This document shows positions 18,717-25,499 of a stretch of 60,355 nt of DNA, piece after piece. The notes under the pieces were generated by a model. The model did not search any database and was not told the origin of the DNA. It was given only the letters and a program-made list of their open reading frames with translations. Every line of letters starts with the position of its first letter. Positions within the stretch are counted from its first letter, which is position 1. This stretch comes from Balneola sp. (lineage in GTDB: Bacteria; Bacteroidota; Rhodothermia; Balneolales; Balneolaceae): the NCBI GenBank assembly GCA_002696035.1, contig NZQV01000025.1:1-60355 (forward strand). The letters run 5' to 3'. A program made the translations under genes and the position numbers.

Positions 18717-20228
18717 TTATTTGAGTTCGATATTTTCTTTGATTTCCTGAATGTCGTTGGCTACAAAAGGCACCTGGCCTACCGCCTGATCGTATTGTGC
18801 TTTAGCAGATAGATAGCCGGATACCATTTGGGCGTAATTGATCTCAGCCTGGCGAAGTTGCAGTTCCGCATCATTCAATTCCTGCTGAGAGCCAACCCCA
18901 TTTTGGTAGCGAATCTGCGCCCGTTCGTAACCACGCTGGGATTGTGTAAGTGCTTTCTGGAGTGCATCACTTGTTTGAAGTGCTTCTTTTACACTTTGGC
19001 GTGCTGTAAAAATTTCCTTATTGGCCGTTTGTTCGGCTTGAAATTGTTGAAGCTCGGTATCCTTAATCTGGATCTTAGCACGTTGAACAGCCACATTTCG
19101 GCTCAGTCCCTGAAAGATCGGAAGCTGTACGCCAACGGTTAGCGTCTGTGAGCGTGCGCGATTACTTTCATTCCCAAAAAATACCGGGGTGCCGGCTTGA
19201 GAAGCAGTCCAGTTCAACCCATACTGAGCAAACACCGTTGGTAAATAAGAGCTGCGCTGGGCATCAAGCTGTTTGCCTTGTAGTTGTTTCTGCAGTTCAA
19301 GAACCCGGAGGTCGCCTCTGAAATCCATGGCTTTCTCCAGGGAGATCGAATCGGCTTCAAGAATCAGCGGAGTTTGTTTGTCCACTTCCTTGATGGCCAG
19401 ATTCTGTTGGTCTTCGGCGTTCTGAGAACGAATATTGAATTCGCTCAGATCTCCTTTAAGCTCAATGGAAAGCTGAACCGGGAGCCCCATCACATTCAGT
19501 AATTCCTGTTTAGCTTCCTTTACATCATACTCAGTGGTGGTAAGCTGCGGTTCCAGGTTACTTAACTGAACTTCTAGCTGCAAAACCGCATAATCATCCA
19601 CAAAGCCCTGTTCGGCAAGTTTCTTGGTGTCTTCAAGGTTTTTTCTGACCCGGTCTACCTGAGCTTCGATCAAACGCTGCCGTTCTTTGGCTACAAGCGC
19701 CTGATAGTAAATGACACGGGTCTGTGTTACTATTCCCTGAGCCGTGGCACGCATTCCTTCTGATTGTGCCGCTTTCACCAGCTCAGAGCTGCTGATGCCC
19801 ACAAAAGCCTGACCATTGAAAATAGTCTGGGAAACAGTAAAGCCTCCCTGCCAGTTATTGTCGGTACCGAAAGCAACCGGGATCAGTTCGTTGGGATCGG
19901 CATTGGGGTCAAAGATGACGGCCGGAATGAAGTTGACCGGAACTTCGAGGTTTCGGGTGTAATTGGCCGATGCGGAAATATCCGGCATCACATTACTCCA
20001 GGCATTCTGGATCTGCTGATCAGCGTCTCTTACGGAAAGTAAGGACCGTTTCATCTGCGTGTTATTAGCCAATGCAATTTGTATGGACTGCTTCAGATCG
20101 ATGGTTTTTCCGAGGGTATCGGCGATCGTTCGGCTGGATTGTGCGGGTAAAAGGGAAGTTAATCCAAGTCCAAATATCAGGGTGAACATCCCGCAAAGTT
20201 TGAGGGGATGGGCAAGAAATCGTCTCAT
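18717..20228 (-). CDS. TolC-family outer-membrane factor
   Basis: Trimeric outer-membrane exit duct for the RND pump. Two OEP repeats are visible: NAWSNVMPDISASANYTRN and, in the second half, VGVQLPIFQGLSRNVAVQRA with long helices such as YERAQIRYQNGVGSQQELND. The frame opens at an ATG at 20285, overlapping the tetR stop by 17 bp. The ATG at 20228 starts a clean signal peptide (MRRFLAHPLKLCGMFTLIFG, cleavage near LLPAQS) and is preferred; the longer form would bury it behind 19 polar residues. No Shine-Dalgarno decides between them. Confidence 0.9.
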   Translation of the reverse strand: MRRFLAHPLKLCGMFTLIFGLGLTSLLPAQSSRTIADTLGKTIDLKQSIQIALANNTQMKRSLLSVRDADQQIQNAWSNVMPDISASANYTRNLEVPVNFIPAVIFDPNADPNELIPVAFGTDNNWQGGFTVSQTIFNGQAFVGISSSELVKAAQSEGMRATAQGIVTQTRVIYYQALVAKERQRLIEAQVDRVRKNLEDTKKLAEQGFVDDYAVLQLEVQLSNLEPQLTTTEYDVKEAKQELLNVMGLPVQLSIELKGDLSEFNIRSQNAEDQQNLAIKEVDKQTPLILEADSISLEKAMDFRGDLRVLELQKQLQGKQLDAQRSSYLPTVFAQYGLNWTASQAGTPVFFGNESNRARSQTLTVGVQLPIFQGLSRNVAVQRAKIQIKDTELQQFQAEQTANKEIFTARQSVKEALQTSDALQKALTQSQRGYERAQIRYQNGVGSQQELNDAELQLRQAEINYAQMVSGYLSAKAQYDQAVGQVPFVANDIQEIKENIELK

Positions 20229-20268
20229 AGAATACAAATTGAAGTGATTTTTGGGTTGATTATTCGTG

Positions 20269-20928
20269 TTACTGAGTTTGGTCATTTAATTGTATGTCGA
20301 GAAATTCTTCTAACAGTTTGGGAATTGAAAGTTCATTTTCCTCAAGAACCTTCGTTGCACTTTTATGGGTACCGGACAAATAAAAATTCAACATCCCGCT
20401 CATCTGAAAATTCAGCATCAATGATAATACTTTGGGTTGAAGGCGGGTCTGAATGCTACCATCCTGAATTCCAATTTGAATGGCACGAACCATTAGCATA
20501 AAAAGCTCATCTTCAATATTCTTGCAGTCCTCTACGATGGAAGGAGTCTCAGGTTTCCCCTGATTGTTTTCTTCTTTGATGTGCTCATAAATAACCATGG
20601 CTTTTGTGAAAGCAGCATTCTGCGTGATGGTATTGAGGAAGGTGAGCATCATATTCTTTACAAGTTCAGCCCCGGGCAGATCTTGTTTTATTACATGTAG
20701 AAATTTTTCGTGCAAATGCTGGAGCCCGCGTTTTTTAACAGCCTGATGCAAGGTAGATTTATCATTAAAATAAAGATATAAAGTTCCCTTGCTGAGCTCC
20801 GCGCGTTCAGCGATCTCTTCCATTGTTGTTCTGTCAAATCCCTGCTCTTCAATTAACTCAATTACTGCAGTCAGAATTTGATCTCTTCTTCGTTTTTTTT
20901 CGCGCTCTTTACGCTCTTTAATTCCCAT
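20269..20928 (-). CDS. TetR/AcrR-family repressor of the efflux operon
   Basis: The N-terminal HTH is clear: RRRDQILTAVIELIEEQGFD, then TTMEEIAERAELSKGTLYLYF with DKSTLHQAV. The C-terminal half (about residues 75-219) is the variable ligand-binding and dimerisation domain. It is first in the leftward operon tetR - tolC - adaptor - RND - LLM, the standard arrangement for a repressor that controls its own pump. Candidate operators lie at 20945-20989 and 21149-21166. Confidence 0.92.
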   Translation of the reverse strand: MGIKERKEREKKRRRDQILTAVIELIEEQGFDRTTMEEIAERAELSKGTLYLYFNDKSTLHQAVKKRGLQHLHEKFLHVIKQDLPGAELVKNMMLTFLNTITQNAAFTKAMVIYEHIKEENNQGKPETPSIVEDCKNIEDELFMLMVRAIQIGIQDGSIQTRLQPKVLSLMLNFQMSGMLNFYLSGTHKSATKVLEENELSIPKLLEEFLDIQLNDQTQ

Positions 20929-20944
20929 TGCTGACTCTTGGTCA

Positions 20945-20989
20945 TTCAGTGACTGAAAATTTGTTTCTTAAGTTTACTGACTATTAAAC
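20945..20989. promoter_or_regulatory. Candidate TetR operators ahead of the efflux operon
   Basis: Two symmetric elements sit 17-61 bp upstream of the tetR ATG: TTCAGTGACTGAA (20945-20957, perfect 6-bp arms) and GTTTACTGACTATTAAAC (20972-20989). They share the core TGACT. Spacing of about two to three helical turns suggests tandem repressor sites over the promoter. This is inference from symmetry and position. Confidence 0.55.
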
Positions 20990-21148
20990 AAAATTAACAG
21001 CCTATAGTTCATTTAATTTTTAGGGAAGGGACAGCTAAAGAGAGTGTAATACGGATAGCAGAATCGTAATTAAAGTATTAGAAAAGCGCTTTCAGAATCC
21101 ATGATTACAATCTGCAACAAGCTATGAGAACTATTTTAAAATAATATT

Positions 21149-21166
21149 AATGAACGGCCGGTCATT
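21149..21166. promoter_or_regulatory. Second candidate TetR-type operator
   Basis: AATGAACGGCCGGTCATT is an 18-bp near-perfect palindrome (one mismatch pair), of the AATGA...TCATT shape common for TetR-family operators. It lies between the gbsR stop (21182) and the tetR promoter region, about 220 bp before the tetR start. It could be a distal site or mark the real promoter. The rest of this 253-bp gap shows nothing else. Confidence 0.45.
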
Positions 21167-21181
21167 TATTGTGCGCAGATA

Positions 21182-21661
21182 TCAGGTGAGATCGTTTTCT
21201 GCCTTGAACTTTTGGATCAGCTGTTCTGTCTGTTTAGCTAAAAACCGATGGAAGTCATTGGCTTTCTGTAGCCGGGTCTCATCCGTATCGGTATCATTTT
21301 TCACAAACGATAATCCGTTTCTTGTGATTGTCTCAAGATCGCGGGCTAAATGTAACTGACGCTCCATAAAGTCAACAATGGAGCCTTCCTTAAGCTTGAA
21401 GTACATTTGCCGCTCTCCCTTAATGCGCACTTTTTCGATCAGTCCCTGACTGATCAATAATCGGGTCATGTTGCTTACTGAGGCTTTGCTGATCTCCAGG
21501 TTTTCCATAAGATCCGGAAAGGATTGGTGAGGAGGATCACAGATCAAAAGCCAGCCTAAAATTTGTCCATATATGCGGGGATGCCCCAGCTCCTCTATCT
21601 TTAAACTGAAGTCTTCAACAAAATTATGTTTCGTAGAATAAGATGGCTTGTTCACGGGCAT
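21182..21661 (-). CDS. GbsR/MarR-family winged-helix regulator
   Basis: 159 residues with the GbsR-like core: EELGHPRIYGQILGWLLICD, then the recognition helix region ISKASVSNMTRLLISQGLIE and the wing VRIKGERQMYFKL. A C-terminal helical dimerisation segment follows. GbsR proteins repress transport or osmoprotectant genes; the target here is unknown. A 17-bp palindrome at 21694-21710 lies 33 bp upstream of its start. It is co-oriented with the efflux operon but 250 bp from tetR, so it is probably separate. Confidence 0.85.
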   Translation of the reverse strand: MPVNKPSYSTKHNFVEDFSLKIEELGHPRIYGQILGWLLICDPPHQSFPDLMENLEISKASVSNMTRLLISQGLIEKVRIKGERQMYFKLKEGSIVDFMERQLHLARDLETITRNGLSFVKNDTDTDETRLQKANDFHRFLAKQTEQLIQKFKAENDLT

Positions 21662-21693
21662 GAATTTAGGTATGAATGAAAGTCAAATTTACG

Positions 21694-21710
21694 ACTTTAA
21701 ATGCTAAAGT
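21694..21710. promoter_or_regulatory. 17-bp palindrome upstream of gbsR
   Basis: ACTTTAAATGCTAAAGT has 6-bp perfect arms and the same ACTTT-N7-AAAGT layout as the sites at 23823-23839 and 24983-24999. It sits 33-49 bp before the gbsR start, where an operator would lie. The remaining sequence up to the creD stop (21898) shows no clear element. Confidence 0.5.
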
Positions 21711-21897
21711 GAGATATATGATTCCCCAAATAAATAACCGGAAAATACATACTCCGATTTGTATTCTCCAATCGCCATGTGGATTTTTAAATTCAGGGAA
21801 TCAAATTTTACCTTCAGGTATGCATGTTTGCTTCTTCTCCCTTCACAGAAGTTGAATACTAAATCTATCCTGATAAAGGCAGAAGGTTATGCCCATT

Positions 21898-23208
21898 CTA
21901 TTGGGTAATACCATCCGACTGATTCCCCATCACTTCAAACCAATCGATATGACGGGTGAGGTACATGACTAGAGCCAATACCACAAACAAGCCGATACTG
22001 CCCATCAACAATGCATAATCCTGAAGCTGGAGAAGGATGTATAAATATCCATACAACAGTATCAGTACGCAAAATACAATGCCGGTTTTAAGTTTATCTG
22101 CCAGCACCCGGAAAGAGTAGACCGAGATCAAACCTATGATAGCTGTGGCTGCGATCAGGTAAGCAAATTTGAACATCATGTATTCTGAGATCGAAAGCAG
22201 TAAGGTGTAGAATACCAGTAATGCAAAACCAATGAGAAGATACTGAACCGGATGAATGCGTTTTTTGGTCAGTAATTCCATCATAAAAAAGGTGAGGAAT
22301 GTCAGCGAGATGAACATGATAGCATATTTGGCCGTACGCATCGTTTTTTGATATTCATCTACTCCCAGCAAAAGATCTACCCCAAAGGAAGAATTAGCCA
22401 CTTCCGCATTGGGACCTTGCCATTGCTGCGGGAAATTCCGGTTTAAATGCAGCACTTCCCAGGAGGCACTGAAACCGGACTCATCGACTTCCCTTTGAGC
22501 CGGAAGGAAGGTGCCGGTAAAACTCGGATCGGTCCATTCGGATGTTAGCGTAACGTTGGTCTGTTTGCCAACAGGGGCAAATTGTAGTCCCGAGCTTCCA
22601 TTGAGATTTAAGTCGAAATCAAATTTGTATTCGGAATTGGTTTCGATATCAGGTGAAATGGAAATGCCGGAAGCCACCACGTCATCAGAACTGACGCCCG
22701 GATTAGCAAGAAGTTCGTTTCCATTCCAGTTTATAGTGATGAAATCCTTAATACCTGTCATATCAGAAATTCCCACCCATACAAATGCATCTTCCGTCAT
22801 TAGATCTTCAGCAGGCACATTCAGGTTTTCAAGATCCAAAGAGGGGAAGCTGCCCGATATCGAAAGTTCACTGTTGTATACAATGGCTTTATAAAGTCCT
22901 CGATAGCGCACCTCCGGAGATAGATTTCCATCTATTTCGAGGTTCTCCGGCAGAAAATGAGCATAGCGAGTGGTTTGCTGAGTTTTGCCTTCAGTGGTGT
23001 AATGGTGTGTGTATGGAATACTAAGCACCGGTCCGATGATGACCTGTTCTTTTCCCCACTTCTGACTGATCTCCTGCGCAACGGAATCTCGTCTGTTTTC
23101 ACGTTCACGGATCAAATTCTGGATCAACAAGGAGGGAATGAGAAGCACCAGTGTCAGCACGCCAATGATGGTTAGTCGCAATCCCAGTGAGCTTTTTAGT
23201 TTTTTCAT
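21898..23208 (-). CDS. creD: CreD-family inner-membrane protein
   Basis: 436 residues. An N-terminal TM segment (LTIIGVLTLVLLIPSLLIQN) is followed by RENRRDSVAQEISQKWGKEQ and GPVLSIPY, the CreD signature. Then comes a periplasmic beta-rich region to about residue 290 and about five C-terminal TM helices (MEYLLTK-like MELLTKKRIHPVQYLLIG). CreD affects envelope integrity and colicin/beta-lactam responses in enterics; its biochemistry is unknown. It overlaps the upstream membrane-protein gene by four bases (ATGA). Confidence 0.93.
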   Translation of the reverse strand: MKKLKSSLGLRLTIIGVLTLVLLIPSLLIQNLIRERENRRDSVAQEISQKWGKEQVIIGPVLSIPYTHHYTTEGKTQQTTRYAHFLPENLEIDGNLSPEVRYRGLYKAIVYNSELSISGSFPSLDLENLNVPAEDLMTEDAFVWVGISDMTGIKDFITINWNGNELLANPGVSSDDVVASGISISPDIETNSEYKFDFDLNLNGSSGLQFAPVGKQTNVTLTSEWTDPSFTGTFLPAQREVDESGFSASWEVLHLNRNFPQQWQGPNAEVANSSFGVDLLLGVDEYQKTMRTAKYAIMFISLTFLTFFMMELLTKKRIHPVQYLLIGFALLVFYTLLLSISEYMMFKFAYLIAATAIIGLISVYSFRVLADKLKTGIVFCVLILLYGYLYILLQLQDYALLMGSIGLFVVLALVMYLTRHIDWFEVMGNQSDGITQ

Positions 23209-23786
23209 GATCGAACCCCATCTTGGTTATTATTTGAAGAAATGACATCTGAATACCAAAATAATAATCCTGATATCGCAAAAAGTACAATGAACAATGC
23301 ATTGATCCCAAGGATCTCCACCAGGGGACTAAAAGGTTCAAGGTGCATGCCTTTGTTTATGGCTGCGAGGGTGACGGATGCCTGAGCCAGGATCATGGCA
23401 AGCATGGTAAATGCCATACCTTTGGGGTGAAACCGAACCAAAAGACTGCCGGCGATTCCTGCCAATATCACTCCAAAATACCATAGGTTTATGAGGTTGT
23501 CTTCAGATCCTATGATGCCCACCGCTAAATTTGCCAATATCAGGAATAATCCTGCAAAAAGTCCCAACCCGACCGCTACCCGATAGGCAAGTTGGGCTGA
23601 TTTTCTTGTGATAAGTAAATAGGACATACCGGTGCCAAAAATGAGTATTCCGGCCAGTATAAAATCGCTCAAACTCCACGTCACCTCATCTGTGAATTGC
23701 ATGGCTGCCAAAGGGATCAGCAGCAGTGTGCCGGTTAAGAGAGCGAGATAGGAAATAGATTTGCTTAGGGCGTTTTCTGTTTGCAT
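23205..23786 (-). CDS. Six-TM membrane protein of the creD cluster
   Basis: 193 residues, about six hydrophobic helices (ISYLALLTGTLLLIPLAAM, LILANLAVGIIG and so on), no recognised family. It is translationally coupled to creD. A perfect 17-bp palindrome lies 37 bp before its ATG, so it probably begins a second transcription unit of the cluster. Confidence 0.7.
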   Translation of the reverse strand: MQTENALSKSISYLALLTGTLLLIPLAAMQFTDEVTWSLSDFILAGILIFGTGMSYLLITRKSAQLAYRVAVGLGLFAGLFLILANLAVGIIGSEDNLINLWYFGVILAGIAGSLLVRFHPKGMAFTMLAMILAQASVTLAAINKGMHLEPFSPLVEILGINALFIVLFAISGLLFWYSDVISSNNNQDGVRS

Positions 23787-23822
23787 AAGTTTTACCTGTT
23801 TAGATATTTGTTAGTTGAAAGA

Positions 23823-23839
23823 ACTTTGTATTACAAAGT
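23823..23839. promoter_or_regulatory. Perfect 17-bp palindrome, operator candidate
   Basis: ACTTTGTATTACAAAGT: 8-bp perfect arms around one base. It sits in the 80-bp gap between the small membrane protein and the six-TM protein. It matches the site at 24983-24999 in layout, so it is probably bound by the winged-helix regulator encoded at 24064-24363. Confidence 0.65.
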
Positions 23840-23866
23840 AGTTGTATAAATTTTTTTTACTGGATG

Positions 23867-24061
23867 TTAATTCTGCTGCGAACGGAGTTTTGATCTGCTG
23901 AATAAATACCAGCCGGTTCCGACCAATATAAGTGCAAGAGGAAGAGCACCCGGCTCACCTTCAGACACGATCATAAAGGTCACCAAAGCGAGACCAATAA
24001 AGAGGGTTAAAAGTGAAAGAAGGCGGTGTATTCTGAGTTTTTTAAAGTGATCTGATTCCAT
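23867..24061 (-). CDS. Small two-TM membrane protein
   Basis: 64 residues with a polar N-terminus (MESDHFKKLRIHR), two hydrophobic helices (LLSLLTLFIGLALVTFMIV and LPLALILVGTGWYLFS), and a basic tail. It starts 2 bp after the regulator stop on the same strand, so it is co-transcribed. No family is recognised. Confidence 0.65.
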   Translation of the reverse strand: MESDHFKKLRIHRLLSLLTLFIGLALVTFMIVSEGEPGALPLALILVGTGWYLFSRSKLRSQQN

Positions 24062-24063
24062 AG

Positions 24064-24363
24064 CTATTGTTGTGATTTTATGATCTGTTCCAGAACGTTG
24101 AGATGTTCGTTAAATGCTTTCTTGCCCTCCGGCGTCATAGAATAGCTGGTGTTGGGTTTATTGTCGATGAAGGATTTTTCTACTGCCACAAAGCCTTCCT
24201 GTTCCAGCTTTTTTATGTGGGTAGCTAAATTTCCGTCCGTCACGTTCAGGAACTCTTTCAGGGAAGTGAAATCCAGGGAATCGTTGACCGCCAGGGCAGA
24301 CATGATCCCAAGCCTGACCCGGTTCTCAAATGCTTTATGTAGATCGTCGAATGATACGTTCAC
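24064..24363 (-). CDS. Winged-helix transcriptional regulator (HTH_34 type)
   Basis: 99 residues, essentially a single winged-helix DNA-binding domain: FENRVRLGIMSALAVNDSLD, FTSLKEFLNVTDGNLATHIK (recognition helix) and the wing VEKSFIDNKPNTSYSMTPEG. Such short MarR/ArsR-like regulators usually repress the membrane-protein operon they sit in. The gene lies between two membrane-protein genes with gaps of 6 and 2 bp. The ACTTT-N7-AAAGT palindromes are its likely targets. Confidence 0.85.
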   Translation of the reverse strand: MNVSFDDLHKAFENRVRLGIMSALAVNDSLDFTSLKEFLNVTDGNLATHIKKLEQEGFVAVEKSFIDNKPNTSYSMTPEGKKAFNEHLNVLEQIIKSQQ

Positions 24364-24369
24364 TGCTGA

Positions 24370-24975
24370 TCACCGCTCGAACCTAAAGTGCATATAAATT
24401 CCATACACGATATGAATTCCGCCAAACCCGATCGCCCAAAACAGCAATCCGGATTCAATAAAACCAAGATTTAATAGTCCAAGTATCATCTGTGTAAAAC
24501 CCATCAGCCGGACTTCCCGGATGGTGTAGAATCCGGCGTTGTACAAGGCAAGTCCATAAAAAATAAGGGTGAGCGGAGCCATGAGCCCTGTCAACCCATA
24601 CTGCAACAATAAGAGGGTCAGCAAACCTCCCGTAAAAAGCGGAACGGCCATACTTGCAAGCATTCGCTTAGACGTGCTGTTCCAGGCAGATTCGTCACTT
24701 TTTTGAGCTTTTCTGCGAGAATCCAGGAGAGCACTGATCAGGGAAAGCACTAAAACTCCACCGGCAGTTAATAGTATATTTGTCAGATCGGGGTAGGAGT
24801 AGAAGATCTGATCTGGCTGAAATCCTAAAAAGCTGTTCGCTATCCAGGCTCCTGCCAGGGCATAACTACCTGCCAATATCCCCGCCCAGCCCGAGAGCGA
24901 TAAAAATTTGGAAGACCGCTCCATCATGGAACGGATCTGAGCGATATCCTGAATGTAATCCTGTTGTTCTTTCAT
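24370..24975 (-). CDS. Membrane protein upstream of the winged-helix regulator
   Basis: 201 residues with a polar N-terminal helix (MKEQQDYIQDIAQIRSMMER) and about six TM segments (GWAGILAGSYALAGAWIANS, LTAGGVLVLSLISALLDSRR and so on). It is the first gene of the creD cluster, with a 17-bp palindrome just ahead of its start. The family resembles uncharacterised membrane proteins paired with HTH_34 regulators in Bacteroidota (from memory; moderate trust). Confidence 0.7.
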   Translation of the reverse strand: MKEQQDYIQDIAQIRSMMERSSKFLSLSGWAGILAGSYALAGAWIANSFLGFQPDQIFYSYPDLTNILLTAGGVLVLSLISALLDSRRKAQKSDESAWNSTSKRMLASMAVPLFTGGLLTLLLLQYGLTGLMAPLTLIFYGLALYNAGFYTIREVRLMGFTQMILGLLNLGFIESGLLFWAIGFGGIHIVYGIYMHFRFER

Positions 24976-24982
24976 GAAAAGT

Positions 24983-24999
24983 ACTTTTTAATTCAAAGT
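24983..24999. promoter_or_regulatory. 17-bp palindrome at the start of the creD cluster
   Basis: ACTTTTTAATTCAAAGT, only 8 bp upstream of the first gene's ATG, so a bound repressor would block the leader or promoter. It shares the ACTTT-N7-AAAGT arms with 23823-23839 and 21694-21710. Confidence 0.6.
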
Positions 25000-25045
25000 A
25001 GGTATGAATTTATTGTTTTGCAATAGGATCCCTAAAAATAATTTT

Positions 25046-25170
25046 GGAATGGAACACGGATGATGTAGATCGGGCGGATGATCACGGACTCGGTGGATTA
25101 GGGGGCGGTGGATGATTTTGCGTATTATCGGGAACCATGATTTCCAAGATTTAGGGATCATCAGGATTTT
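25046..25170 (+). repeat. Degenerate dispersed repeat in the gap before alaS
   Basis: The stretch 25046-25087 reads GAATGGAACACGGATGATG, then GATCGGGCGGATGATCACGG. It is clearly related to 32232-32270 and 32447-32477. It is followed at about 25118-25170 by CATGATTTCCAAGATTTAGG and GGATCATCAGGATTTTATGG, of the same style. It has no open frame and looks like the remains of an old repeat. The rest of the 524-bp gap (24976-25499) has short ACGAG/AACGAT stutters and no gene. Confidence 0.6.
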
Positions 25171-25499
25171 ATGGCCGACTCCGTAGCAGTCAAATGTTTG
25201 TAACCCGGGGATTGGGCTGGGCGCTGTTTTAAACACAATTGAACTAGTAGTCAGGGTAGGAATTCCCAAACAGGGCGTTGGGAACGAGGCTAACGAGATA
25301 AACGAGGGTTATGGGAGTGGGTTGAACTTACAAATCGGCCATTCGGTTCGTCGGTCATGCATAAATCTCACCATAATAATATTCGGTTAACTAACCAACG
25401 AATAACGATTAACGAATCTCAATCCACACATGAGTTCAAATCATATTTTTCCTATCTTCAAGACTCTGTAAAACTCAACACTCACACACATCATAATTA

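Noticed and set aside
24988-25269. A 93-codon leftward frame in the gap before alaS
   Set aside because: It reads through the dispersed repeat, has a repeat-like histidine/isoleucine/proline composition and no family resemblance; treated as noncoding.
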